DNA of 64,000 bases from the NCBI GenBank assembly GCA_025454175.1, contig JALOOX010000006.1, forward strand, positions 1-64,000, in the 5' to 3' direction. Positions 8,284 through 16,697 of this stretch are shown here, piece by piece (within the stretch, counting starts at the first letter, position 1; the number at the start of each line of letters is the position of its first letter). A program made the position numbers and the translations under genes. The DNA comes from Syntrophobacteraceae bacterium (GTDB taxonomy: Bacteria > Desulfobacterota > Syntrophobacteria > Syntrophobacterales > Syntrophobacteraceae). The notes below the pieces were generated by a model. It worked only from the letters and a program-made list of their open reading frames with translations, ran no database searches and was not told the origin of the DNA.

Positions 8284-10137
8284 TCAGATGACGGTTATGG
8301 CTTCGAATTGACACTCTCCCAGGCAGATGCCGCATCGCTGACACTTGAGGGAATCGATGGCATGTGTCTCTTTTTTGACACCCTCGATGGCCTCGTGGGG
8401 GCATGCACGCCTGCAGGTCCCGCAGCCCGTGCATTTGTCCCCGTCGATCTCGTAGCGGATGAGGGCTTTGCAGACGCCGGCGGGACAACGCTTGTCGTGG
8501 ATGTGGGCCTCATACTCCTGCTCGAAATAGCGCAGGGTTGAGAGAACCGGGTTGGGAGCCGTCTTCCCCAGCCCGCACAGGGCTGTCTCCCCGATGGTTT
8601 CAGCCAGCTCTCGAAGCAGCGGGATCTGTTCGGGCCTGCCTCGACCCCCGGTGATGTCCTCGATGATCTCCAGCATCCGGCTCACCCCGATGCGGCAGGG
8701 AACGCACTTGCCGCAGGACTCGTCCTGCAGGAAGTTCAGGAAGTACCTGGCCACATCCACCATGCACGTCCCCTCGTTCATGACGACCATGCCCCCCGAG
8801 CCCATCATGGAGCCCGCGGCGTAAAGCTCGTCGAAATCCACCGGCAGTCCGAAATGGCTCGCGGGAAGGCAGCCCCCGGACGGACCTCCCGTTTGCACCG
8901 CCTTGATGTCCTTGCCGTTGTTGGGACCGCCGCCGATATCGTAGACGATGCTTCGCAGGGGAGTCCCCATGGCGACTTCGACCAGGCCGGTGTTTTTCAC
9001 ATGGCCGGTGAGAGCCAGGATTTTCGTGCCCTTGCTGCCCTGCGTTCCGATTGAGCTGAACGACTTGGAGCCCTTGAGCATGATCGAGGGCACATTGGCC
9101 CAGGTTTCCACGTTGTTGAGAACCGTGGGCTTGTTCCAGAGCCCCTGCCTGACGGTGTGGATGTCCTTCGGACGCGGCTCGCCCACCTTGCCCTCCAGCG
9201 AGGCCATGAGGGCCGTGGATTCGCCGCACACGAACGCTCCGCCACCGCGGGCCACTTCGACGTCGAAGGAAAAGGACGAACCGAGAATCCGCTCGCCCAG
9301 GAGCCCGAGATCCCGGGCCTGCTCGACGGCGAGCCTGGCGTGCTTCACCGCAAGCGGGTACTCCTTCCGGACGTAGACGTACCCCCTGGCCGCCCCGACC
9401 GCCCAGGCGCCGATCATCATCCCCTCGAGGATGAGGTGCGGGTTGCCTTCCAGCAGGCATCGGTCCATGTAGGCTCCGGGATCACCTTCGTCGGCGTTGC
9501 AGACGACATATTTTTCATCCCCCGGGGCTTCATGGCATTCGAGCCACTTGTGCCCTGTTGGAAATCCGCCGCCGCCGCGGCCCCGAAGCCCCGAGGCCAT
9601 GATCTCGTCGATCACGTTCATCGGTGCAACGCCGGCAAGGGTCCGGGCCAGGGCGCCATAGCCCCCGATGGCGATGTAGTCTTCAATGGCACAGGGGTTC
9701 ACCTGCCGGTTGAGGGCCAGCAACCGCCGGTCCTGGGCCCTGTAGAAAGGTATGTCCGGCTCCCTCTGGATCTTCTGGCCGGAAACGGGGTCCGTGTACA
9801 AAAGCCGTTCGATCACCTCTCCGTCGCGAATCGTGGCGGCGACGATGTCCGGAACATCCTCGGGCTTCACCCGGCAGTAAAGCAGGTCGGAGGGATCGAA
9901 GACCATGATGGGGCCCTGTTCGCAGAAGCCATGGCATCCCGTCGTGCGCACGAGCACGTCACCGCTGAGACCCTGGGCGTCCAGCTCACCCTTCAGGGCG
10001 TCGATCACCACCGGGGCCCTCGATGCCTGACAGCCCGTGCCCCCGCAGACCATGATCGTTGTCCTGTAACGAGCGTGCTCGGCGGCAATCCTTTGCCGCA
10101 GTCCGTCCAGTTCATCGAAATGATCAACCCTCGGCAT
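8284..10137 (-). CDS. NuoF/HydB-like NADH-binding flavoprotein
   Basis: A 617-residue protein with the long HydB/HndC layout. An N-terminal thioredoxin-like [2Fe-2S] domain (CGGTGCQ, TTGCHGFC; about 1-110) is followed by the FMN/NAD(H) core with GRGGGGFPTG near residue 190. The SLBB and [4Fe-4S] segment ESCGKCVPCRIG lies near 475. A C-terminal ferredoxin carries two motifs (CTGCGTCRRAC, CQRCGICLGEC). In known complexes it oxidises NADH or bifurcates electrons between NAD(H) and ferredoxin. GGAGGGG precedes the ATG. It overlaps the NuoE-like gene by 14 bases, so the two are cotranscribed. Confidence 0.93.
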   Translation of the reverse strand: MPRVDHFDELDGLRQRIAAEHARYRTTIMVCGGTGCQASRAPVVIDALKGELDAQGLSGDVLVRTTGCHGFCEQGPIMVFDPSDLLYCRVKPEDVPDIVAATIRDGEVIERLLYTDPVSGQKIQREPDIPFYRAQDRRLLALNRQVNPCAIEDYIAIGGYGALARTLAGVAPMNVIDEIMASGLRGRGGGGFPTGHKWLECHEAPGDEKYVVCNADEGDPGAYMDRCLLEGNPHLILEGMMIGAWAVGAARGYVYVRKEYPLAVKHARLAVEQARDLGLLGERILGSSFSFDVEVARGGGAFVCGESTALMASLEGKVGEPRPKDIHTVRQGLWNKPTVLNNVETWANVPSIMLKGSKSFSSIGTQGSKGTKILALTGHVKNTGLVEVAMGTPLRSIVYDIGGGPNNGKDIKAVQTGGPSGGCLPASHFGLPVDFDELYAAGSMMGSGGMVVMNEGTCMVDVARYFLNFLQDESCGKCVPCRIGVSRMLEIIEDITGGRGRPEQIPLLRELAETIGETALCGLGKTAPNPVLSTLRYFEQEYEAHIHDKRCPAGVCKALIRYEIDGDKCTGCGTCRRACPHEAIEGVKKETHAIDSLKCQRCGICLGECQFEAITVI

Positions 10138-10612
10138 TTTCGTCCCCTCCGTTGGTCCCGTTGCTCATTTTACGGATGCTCTTGCGCAGCTTGCCGGGTG
10201 TGACGTGGTGGGCGTACGCGTTGTTTTCCACCACCACGGGTCCGAGGGCGCAAGCCCCGAGGCAGTTCACGCACTCGACGGTGAAGGCCCCGTCATCGGT
10301 TGTATCACCGGGGTTGATCTTGAGCTGTCCCCGAACCTGGTCGATGAGAAGCCCCGAGCCCCGGACGTGACAGGCCGTCCCGGTGCAGATCGTGATGATG
10401 TTCCTGCCCCTTGGCTTGAGGGAGAACGCCTTGTAGAAGTTGGTGACGCGACAGACGTCGATGAGCGGCACACCAAGCTCCCGGGACACGATCCTCATGG
10501 CGTCTCCGGAGATGTATCCGCACTCATCCTGGATATCCTGCAACACCTCAATGAGCTGATGGGGCTGGCTCCGCCTCCCCTGCAAGATGGGCTCAAGCAC
10601 TGCATCGACCAT
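10124..10612 (-). CDS. NuoE/HydC-like [2Fe-2S] subunit
   Basis: A 162-residue thioredoxin-fold protein with the NuoE cluster ligands arranged as C-x4-C (CTGTAC) and C-x3-C within VECVNCLGAC. The N-terminal helical region (QPHQLIEVLQDIQDECGYIS) is typical of NuoE/HndA. It should transfer electrons with the NuoF-like subunit. The ATG at 10612 is preceded by GGAGG with nine-base spacing. An upstream in-frame extension to 10696 would be non-conserved and lacks a ribosome site. It is the first gene of the three-gene operon and is divergent from the LuxR-type regulator. Confidence 0.9.
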   Translation of the reverse strand: MVDAVLEPILQGRRSQPHQLIEVLQDIQDECGYISGDAMRIVSRELGVPLIDVCRVTNFYKAFSLKPRGRNIITICTGTACHVRGSGLLIDQVRGQLKINPGDTTDDGAFTVECVNCLGACALGPVVVENNAYAHHVTPGKLRKSIRKMSNGTNGGDENAEG

Positions 10613-10749
10613 GTCGGGCTCCCTCCGCTTTCCGGGTTTGATGGTGGTTGTTGACCGGAGGCAATTTATTTGGTAGGCAGCCAGGGGTGAATACAATAAG
10701 AATACACACGGATTCCATATTTTTCATAGGCATTAAGTCGCCAGTTTCA

Positions 10750-10764
10750 TGCATATGATATGCA
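10750..10764. promoter_or_regulatory. Perfect 15-bp palindrome, candidate operator
   Basis: TGCATATGATATGCA is a perfect palindrome around a central base, located 33 bases before the LuxR-type gene start and about 140 bases before the NuoE-like start. Its position in the divergent gap suggests an operator, perhaps for the adjacent regulator. That role is inference. Confidence 0.4.
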
Positions 10765-10797
10765 CAACTCACATAGGGAATGGCAGAGAGGAGCTTC

Positions 10798-11763
10798 ATG
10801 TCCAACGGGAAGCCGCAAACGGCGAGAGAGGCCGGATCGACTCCATTCGGCCCCAATGAATGGACTTCTCGATACTGGAAAATCCCCCACGACCAGGACA
10901 TGCTCGAGCCGGTCAGGATCGCGTCGGCCCTTCGGGAGCGCATCAAGGAGCTGAACTGCCTTTACGGGATCGCTCAGCTGGCGGAGCGTTACTGCGAATC
11001 CATTGAAGAAATGCTCGCCCAGCTGGTGGAGTTTCTTCCTTTCTCATGGCAATTCCCCGAGGTGACCTGTGCGCGAATCGTCTTCGATGGAAGGACCTAC
11101 AAGAGCCGAGGATTCAGTATCAGTCCATGGCGGCAGGCGTCCCAGATTCTCGCCTACAACAAGCCGGTTGGGGAGCTTGCGATCTTCTACACCGAGGAGC
11201 GACCGCCGGCGGACGAGGGACCGTTCCTGAAGGAAGAGCGGATCATGCTGGACGAGGTGGCCCGCCGCATCGGGGCCATTGCGATCCGGCAAGCGGCCGA
11301 GCGTGAGCTTCAGGAGGCGAACAGGCAGCTGATGCTCGAGCGGAGCGCCCTGCAGGAGGCCAATGCGGCTCTGCGGACGGTCCTGGCCAAGATCGAGGAT
11401 GAGAAGCAAAGCATCCACAGGGACATGCAGGTCAACGTCGAAAGGGCTTTGATGCCACTGCTGCATGCTCTGGCCCTGGAGCTACCCAGGGAGAAGCGCA
11501 AGTACGTCGATATCCTGCGGAACAACCTCGAGGAGATCACGTCGCCATTCATGAGGAAGCTTTCGGGAATCCATCATGCACTCACCCAGACGGAGATCAA
11601 CATCTGCAACATGATCCGCAACGGGATGCGCACCAAGGAGATCGCCGAGCTCAGGGGCGTTTCCGTGGCGACAATCCACCGCCACCGGGAGCATATTCGG
11701 AGAAAGCTGAAGATCACCAATTCCGAGGTCAATCTCGAAACGCTGCTCAAGTCGATGTTCTAG
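10798..11763 (+). CDS. LuxR-type transcriptional regulator with GAF-like/coiled-coil sensor region
   Basis: A 321-residue protein. The C-terminal helix-turn-helix of the LuxR/GerE type lies at about 264-307 (TQTEINICNMIRNGMRTKEIA then VSVATIHRHREHIRRKL). The central part has a long glutamate- and leucine-rich coiled coil (about 160-215). The N-terminal part looks like a divergent GAF domain (ELNCLYGIAQLAERY start, GELAIFY strand) of the kind found in deltaproteobacterial sensors. There is no response-regulator receiver domain. The ATG at 10798 follows GAGAGGAG; a more upstream ATG at 10780 is possible. Being divergent from the NuoEF(G)-like operon, it probably controls it; the signal is unknown. 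Confidence 0.85.
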   Translation: MSNGKPQTAREAGSTPFGPNEWTSRYWKIPHDQDMLEPVRIASALRERIKELNCLYGIAQLAERYCESIEEMLAQLVEFLPFSWQFPEVTCARIVFDGRTYKSRGFSISPWRQASQILAYNKPVGELAIFYTEERPPADEGPFLKEERIMLDEVARRIGAIAIRQAAERELQEANRQLMLERSALQEANAALRTVLAKIEDEKQSIHRDMQVNVERALMPLLHALALELPREKRKYVDILRNNLEEITSPFMRKLSGIHHALTQTEINICNMIRNGMRTKEIAELRGVSVATIHRHREHIRRKLKITNSEVNLETLLKSMF

Positions 11764-11887
11764 CTTCCGACATTGCCGGAACGTCCTTCCCCGGGAATGC
11801 TACCTGGAAAACGGCAACCGCCAGACTCCCTTCCGTTCCTCGATGGAGCCTCTGTCGGTCAAGGCCTCTCCCCGGTGCCGGCGCCGG

Positions 11888-12742
11888 TCATGGCTCCCCG
11901 TCGGGGGGGGGATCCTGCCGCTTCTTCATGAAATCGTCCATCCTCAATATATTCGTGGGGGAGCCGACCTTCCGTCGATGCCGGTCGTTCTTCATCACCT
12001 CCATGGCCTGACGCAGCTCGTGATTGTTGTGGATGAGCTCCTCGATATCACCTTCGCGCTCGTCCCATTTCTGTCGCAGGTGAACCGGGTCGAGGGTGAA
12101 GCCGAGCAGGGCGCCGATGATCTCCAGGCAACGGGCCGAAGTCATCTCGTGGGGTCCCTGCAGATAGAAGGGCAGGTGCGTCCAGATGCTGAGGCAGCGC
12201 ATCTCCGTACCCCTTGTCGCCTCGAGAACTGCCGAATGGATGGAGCTCGGGCCGACGTAATCCGCCGGCCGGCACCCCAGCTCTCGAAGCTGGTTATAAG
12301 CCCCTGCGTCCTGAACGATGGCCGAAAGAACCACCTCATCGTGGAAGATCTGGTCGTAGAGGCTCCCGAGGAGGACGATCTCACGGCAGCCCCATCGCCT
12401 GAGAAGGCCGAGGAGATCGGCGGTGAAGCCTCTCCAGTCCCGTGACGGCTCCGGCCCGCTGCCGACGAGAAAGGGCTCCGTTTGACCGTATCGACCCCTG
12501 AGAAAGCGAAACGTCGGCCACTCGAGGGTTTTCAACTGTCCATGATGCACGTGAACAATGGGTCGGAGGGATTCGGTATGCCAGTGAGCCTCGAGGTTCC
12601 ATTCAGCCACCAGATCCAAGGGAACCATGCTTTTCAGCTCGGACAGGGTGAATTCAATCATTTCGCCGGCATCGGGCCACCCGGAGAAATGGAGCAGGGC
12701 ACGAGAAGCCCTGATGTCTTCCGAGTGCTCTTGAAGTCGCAT
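11888..12742 (-). CDS. PAC2-family protein
   Basis: A 284-residue protein of the PAC2 (proteasome-assembly-chaperone 2-like) family. It shows an early GWPDAGEM segment, EWPTFRF, a GFTADLLGLLRRWGC stretch and PADYVGPSSIHSAVLEAT. PAC2 proteins occur in archaea, actinobacteria and many deltaproteobacteria; their biochemical role is not established, with some linked to ATP-grasp or proteasome systems. The C-terminal 60 residues are charged and helical. GGGAG lies five bases before the ATG. It sits 47 bases downstream of the HAD gene on the same strand, so the two may be cotranscribed. Confidence 0.82.
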   Translation of the reverse strand: MRLQEHSEDIRASRALLHFSGWPDAGEMIEFTLSELKSMVPLDLVAEWNLEAHWHTESLRPIVHVHHGQLKTLEWPTFRFLRGRYGQTEPFLVGSGPEPSRDWRGFTADLLGLLRRWGCREIVLLGSLYDQIFHDEVVLSAIVQDAGAYNQLRELGCRPADYVGPSSIHSAVLEATRGTEMRCLSIWTHLPFYLQGPHEMTSARCLEIIGALLGFTLDPVHLRQKWDEREGDIEELIHNNHELRQAMEVMKNDRHRRKVGSPTNILRMDDFMKKRQDPPPDGEP

Positions 12743-12789
12743 GGCAGCTCCCCCGTGGTTCTCTGAAATACCGATGTCAGGTGCAATGG

Positions 12790-13476
12790 TCAGACGAGGC
12801 CCATGCGCTTCAGCTCAAGGAAGAGAGACTCGCAGTCCGAAGCCACCCAGTCCGCGCCGCTTCGCGCGAGATCATCCCATGATCCGCTTCCGCTGGCCAC
12901 GCCGGCCGTCAGAGTCCCGGCGCGCTTTCCCGTCTGAACATCCAGGGGATGATCCCCCACCATGAGGGAGCTTCCCGCCGCGGAGCCAAAATGGACCAGC
13001 GCCCGGCGCAGGTGCCCGGGGTCCGGCTTGACGCGCTCCACGTGATCCCTGGCCAGGAAGCACCCGCAGAAATCCTCCAGGTCCGGGAACACCATTCTGA
13101 CGGCGGCCTCGCAGTTCCTGGTGATGATGGCCGTATGGATTCCACTGTGCTCAAGCCGTCTCAGGAGAATGCGGGTGAAGGGAAAGAGTGCCCCTTCCCG
13201 TGAAGCCTGAAGCTCCATTTCGACGATCATGCGAGAAGCCCTGGACCGGAACTCGCCGGCTCCCTCCACCTGTCGACCGAGGATCCTGCTCTCGAGGGAA
13301 TCCACCCACTCCAGTACCGGCAGATCGGGATCGAGAATTTCCTCCAGGTATTCGGAGGCCATCAATGCCAGCCGCCGTTTCATGTGTCCAAAGTCCAGCC
13401 GAAGGTGAGCCAGGGTCCCGTCGAAGTCGAAAACAATGGTTTTGAGCCGTTTTCCGTCGATGCCGGTTTGCCGCAG
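12790..13476 (-). CDS. HAD-superfamily hydrolase with no canonical start codon
   Basis: A HAD hydrolase. The frame encodes motif I DFDGT at 13414-13428, a threonine motif (HTAIITRNC), the lysine (RVKPDPGHLRRAL) and motif IV (SLMVGDHPLDVQTGKRAG), so it is complete and probably a phosphatase of the Gph type. Motif I lies upstream of the first ATG (13383), and the open frame runs to about 13531 without any ATG, GTG or TTG. I set the start at CTG 13476, with AAAGGA about eight bases upstream (228 residues). Alternatives are ATT at 13437, or a +1 frameshift or sequencing error joining the ATG at 13534, which sits in the neighbouring frame ahead of purine runs. Confidence 0.72.
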   Translation of the reverse strand: MRQTGIDGKRLKTIVFDFDGTLAHLRLDFGHMKRRLALMASEYLEEILDPDLPVLEWVDSLESRILGRQVEGAGEFRSRASRMIVEMELQASREGALFPFTRILLRRLEHSGIHTAIITRNCEAAVRMVFPDLEDFCGCFLARDHVERVKPDPGHLRRALVHFGSAAGSSLMVGDHPLDVQTGKRAGTLTAGVASGSGSWDDLARSGADWVASDCESLFLELKRMGLV

Positions 13477-13661
13477 GAGCTGATCCTTTCCTTTTCCCGG
13501 TTCCTTTTCCCTTGCCGAACGGGGGCGCGTTCATTATTGTGACCGCGCCTGTGAAGCGGTATGAGGCGCGAGGCCTCTATTCACACCATTCTCAGTTAAA
13601 TTAGGTCCCCCTGGGCCTGTGGGCAAGCCAAAACATAGGGGACATCATGGGATGAGGGGGC

Positions 13662-14645
13662 ATGGAGCAGGTGATACGCAAATTCAGCTTTGATGAAATG
13701 GTGGATCGGCTCATCGCTTTCAAGGTCCCCTATCATGACAACTACCTGGCCATGTATTCCAGCTGGTACGGGGGAATCGTGGTGGATCCGGCCCTCATGA
13801 TGGTTCCCGTCGATGACCATCTTGTCCACCGGGGAGATGGTGTTTTCGAGGCCTTCAAGTGCATCGGGGGCAGCATTTATGGGCTGGAGCGACACCTCGA
13901 CCGCCTCGAGAGGTCCGCGCGGGGGATTTTCATCGATCTTCCATGCGACCGTGGCACTCTGACCCGCATCATTCGGGCCACCGTCCGGGCGGCGGGGGCT
14001 CGCGACGCCATGATTCGGCTTTTCGTGTCCCGGGGGCCCGGCGGCTTTTCGACCAACCCTTACGAGTGCCCCGCCAGCCAGCTTTACGTGGTCTGCAGTC
14101 GTTTTCAGCCGACTCCGACCGAGAGGTACGAGAAGGGAGTGACCCTCAAGAGCAGCCATGTTCCCATCAAGAAAGCGTACCTGGCCAACATGAAAAGCTG
14201 CAACTACCTGCCCAACGTTCTCATGAAGAAGGAGGCGGAGGACGCGGGTGTGGATTACACCGTCTCCATCGACGACGAGGGGTTCCTGGGGGAGGGGTCC
14301 ACGGAAAACATCGGCATCATCACGCGGGATCGGGAGTTTCTGGTGCCGCGCTTCGACCGCGTTCTCCGAGGCACCACGATCACGCGTGTGATGGAGCTTG
14401 CCGCGGAGCTGGTCAACCGAGGGCAGTGGGCCCGGATCGGAGAGGCGGACATCACACCGGCTCAGGCTCATGAGGCTGCGGAGATCCTGGTCTTCGGAAC
14501 CTCATTCGACATTCTGCCCGTCGTGCGGTATGACGATCGCCCCATCGGCGACGGCAGGCCGGGACCCTGGGGGGCCCGGCTGCTGGAGCTTCTCCGGGCG
14601 GACATGGCGGGCTGTGACGAGATGCTGACACCGGTTGAGGATTGA
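13662..14645 (+). CDS. Class IV PLP-dependent aminotransferase
   Basis: A 327-residue fold-type IV PLP enzyme, of the branched-chain aminotransferase / D-amino-acid transaminase / aminodeoxychorismate lyase superfamily. It shows HRGDGVFEAFKC, the lysine region MKSCNYLPNVLMKKEA, and the cofactor-phosphate motif EGSTENIGII. The lysine in MKSCNY is the expected Schiff base. The substrate is undecided: the N-terminal extension (about 35 residues) and context do not fit a plain ilvE. GAGGGGG precedes the ATG. It leads a plus-strand cluster (GmhA-like, uncharacterised, cyclophilin-like), with four bases between its stop and the next start. Confidence 0.88.
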   Translation: MEQVIRKFSFDEMVDRLIAFKVPYHDNYLAMYSSWYGGIVVDPALMMVPVDDHLVHRGDGVFEAFKCIGGSIYGLERHLDRLERSARGIFIDLPCDRGTLTRIIRATVRAAGARDAMIRLFVSRGPGGFSTNPYECPASQLYVVCSRFQPTPTERYEKGVTLKSSHVPIKKAYLANMKSCNYLPNVLMKKEAEDAGVDYTVSIDDEGFLGEGSTENIGIITRDREFLVPRFDRVLRGTTITRVMELAAELVNRGQWARIGEADITPAQAHEAAEILVFGTSFDILPVVRYDDRPIGDGRPGPWGARLLELLRADMAGCDEMLTPVED

Positions 14646-14649
14646 GTGC

Positions 14650-15261
14650 ATGGACAAAAGTCTTCGGGATTTCTGTCGGAAGACGGCCGGCCAGGTCTTT
14701 GAGGAGAGCATCCGGTTGAAACAGGCCGTGGCGCGGGCATCGACGGAGCTCATCGTGGACATGGCGGAGCTGGTGGCCCAGGCCTTCCGTGGGCATCACC
14801 GGCTGTTTCTGTTCGGGAACGGAGGCAGCGCCGCCGATGCCCAGCACCTGGCCGCCGAATTCGTCAACCGGTTCCAGCGGGAGCGCATCCCCCTGCCGGC
14901 CCTCGCGCTCACCGTCGACACGTCCATTCTGACCAGCATCAGCAACGACTACCACTTCGACGACATTTTCCTGAAGCAGCTCCAGGCCCTGGGGCAGCCG
15001 GGGGACGTGGCCCTGGGGATCAGCACCAGCGGGTCCTCTCCAAATGTCGTCAAGGCTCTCAAATGGGCCCGGGAGCACGGGCTCCACACCATGGGATGGG
15101 CCGGAGCGACCCTGGGTGAGATGGATACCTACTGCGATTTGATTCTCCATGTTCCTTCGCGGACCACCGCGCGCGTCCAGGAATGTCACATCACCGTCGC
15201 CCACATCCTGTGCGGCCTCACCGATGAGATCCTTTTCGGAAGCCAGGAGTTGCCTGCATGA
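14650..15261 (+). CDS. gmhA: SIS-domain phosphoheptose isomerase (GmhA-like)
   Basis: A 203-residue SIS-domain protein. The sugar-phosphate-binding loop FLFGNGGSAADAQHLAAEF and GISTSGSSPNVVKAL are diagnostic of GmhA, which converts sedoheptulose 7-phosphate to D-glycero-D-manno-heptose 7-phosphate for LPS core synthesis. The C-terminal HITVAHILCGLTDEIL carries the conserved His of the family. The ATG at 14650 has GAGG nine bases upstream; a TTG at 14635 is an alternative. It overlaps the next gene by four bases (ATGA), so they are cotranslated. No other heptose gene is nearby, so a role in another sugar pathway is possible. Confidence 0.85.
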   Translation: MDKSLRDFCRKTAGQVFEESIRLKQAVARASTELIVDMAELVAQAFRGHHRLFLFGNGGSAADAQHLAAEFVNRFQRERIPLPALALTVDTSILTSISNDYHFDDIFLKQLQALGQPGDVALGISTSGSSPNVVKALKWAREHGLHTMGWAGATLGEMDTYCDLILHVPSRTTARVQECHITVAHILCGLTDEILFGSQELPA

Positions 15262-16232
15262 GCCGCAACGGACCGTCCGACATGTGGGAGCCGCTGAGCT
15301 TCGAAGGTCTCCAGACCACCAGTCTCATGGACCGCCCGAGCAAGGTCACCGTCGACGACTTCTGCAAGCCGTGGCAGCCGGGTGGAAGCGTGTCGCTCTT
15401 CATGGAGAGCCTTCCCGACATCCTGGCGGCAGCCTTTTTCAAGCAGGCTGTGGAGGCCATGGTGCGGGCTGTGCGGGGAGGGCGCACCCTGATTCTCGGG
15501 ATGGGAGCCCACCCCATCAAGGTGGGGCTCAATCCCGTCATGGTGGATGCTTTTCGGCGCGGGATTTTCACTGGCCTGGCCCTGAACGGGGCCGGCATCA
15601 TCCACGATGTTGAAGTGGCCCTGGCCGGAAAGACCTCCGAGGATGTGGCGGCCCACCTGGGCCACGGGAGCTTCGGGACCGCCCGGGAGACGGCGGAATT
15701 CATCCACGGCGCCATCGCCAAAGGCCATGCCGCGGGCTCGGTCGGGCTGGGGCAGGCGGTGGGAGAGCAGCTCCTCGAGATCGGGGCGCCCTACGCACAC
15801 TTGAGCCTCCTCGCCACCGCCGCCCGGCTGAACATGCCGGTGACCGTCCACGTGGCCCTGGGAACCGACATCATTCACATGCATCCCGCCATGGACGGGG
15901 CCGCCGTCGGGGCACTGAGCTTCAGGGACTTCCAGGTCTTCGCTCGCCTGGTCAGCACCCTGGAGTATGGTCTTTATCTGAACCTGGGCTCGGCGGTGAT
16001 CCTGCCCGAGGTTTTTCTCAAGGCGGTCAGCGTGGTGCGGAACCTGGGCTATTCCCTGGAGGGGCTCACGACCATCAACATGGATTTCCAGCGGCAGTAC
16101 CGCTCCCAGGTGAACGTGGTGGAGCGGCCGACGCATGGAGCCGGTACGGGCATCTCCCTCATCGGCCACCACGAGATCATGTTCCCCCTGCTCATGGCCG
16201 CCGTCATCGAAGGCTTGGCGAAGGAGGCTTGA
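15258..16232 (+). CDS. Uncharacterised Rossmann-like protein, possibly deoxyhypusine synthase-like
   Basis: A 324-residue protein I cannot assign firmly. Glycine-rich stretches recall a nucleotide-binding Rossmann fold (RTLILGMGAHPIKVGL, LNGAGIIHDVEVALAGKTSE, AVGEQLLEIGAPYAHLSLL). Histidines recur in HVALGTDIIHMHP and ISLIGHHEIMFPLL. The order of these loops is loosely reminiscent of the deoxyhypusine synthase/homospermidine synthase fold, but I do not see the full catalytic signature. It starts inside the gmhA stop (ATGA overlap) and ends one base before the cyclophilin-like gene, so it belongs to that operon. Its function may involve an aminated sugar or amine, judging only from its neighbours. 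Confidence 0.6.
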   Translation: MSRNGPSDMWEPLSFEGLQTTSLMDRPSKVTVDDFCKPWQPGGSVSLFMESLPDILAAAFFKQAVEAMVRAVRGGRTLILGMGAHPIKVGLNPVMVDAFRRGIFTGLALNGAGIIHDVEVALAGKTSEDVAAHLGHGSFGTARETAEFIHGAIAKGHAAGSVGLGQAVGEQLLEIGAPYAHLSLLATAARLNMPVTVHVALGTDIIHMHPAMDGAAVGALSFRDFQVFARLVSTLEYGLYLNLGSAVILPEVFLKAVSVVRNLGYSLEGLTTINMDFQRQYRSQVNVVERPTHGAGTGISLIGHHEIMFPLLMAAVIEGLAKEA

Positions 16233-16233
16233 A

Positions 16234-16614
16234 ATGGCGACACCCATTCGCATCACGGCAGGTTCGGTGAGCGTCCGGGGCGAACTGGCGGATTCCCCCA
16301 CGGGCCTGGCCATCGCGGCTGCGCTGCCCATCCGTGGAGAGGCCCGCACCTGGGGAGACGAGATCTATTTCCCCATTGCGGTGGAGCAGAAGCTGGACGA
16401 CACCGCCGCCGAGGTTGTCGAAGTGGGGGATTTGGGTTATTGGCCAACCGGTAAGGCCTTCTGCATCTTTTTCGGGCCGACTCCGGCCAGCCGGGGCGAT
16501 GAGATCCGCCCGGCCAGCGCCGTCAACGTGGTCGGGAGGGTGATCGGGGATGCCCGGTCTTTCAAGGCCGTGGACGACGGAGAAGCCGTGGAGATCGAGG
16601 CTGCCGGTGAATGA
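16234..16614 (+). CDS. Cyclophilin-like fold protein (TM1367-type)
   Basis: A 126-residue protein resembling the small bacterial cyclophilin-like beta-barrel family (TM1367/DUF369-like). Conserved segments are TWGDEIYFPI and VEVGDLGYWPTGKAFCIFFGPTP, then ASAVNVVGRV. These proteins have the cyclophilin fold but lack a demonstrated prolyl isomerase active site; function unknown. AAGGAGG (16221-16227) is six bases before the ATG. It is the fourth gene of the aminotransferase-gmhA cluster. Confidence 0.75.
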   Translation: MATPIRITAGSVSVRGELADSPTGLAIAAALPIRGEARTWGDEIYFPIAVEQKLDDTAAEVVEVGDLGYWPTGKAFCIFFGPTPASRGDEIRPASAVNVVGRVIGDARSFKAVDDGEAVEIEAAGE

Positions 16615-16697
16615 TGCCCGGTTTCAGCGATCATTTCCCGGGGATCGGTGATGACTTGGGCGAACGGGACGTGGAGCCATTCAGGAGGTTGTTTGAA

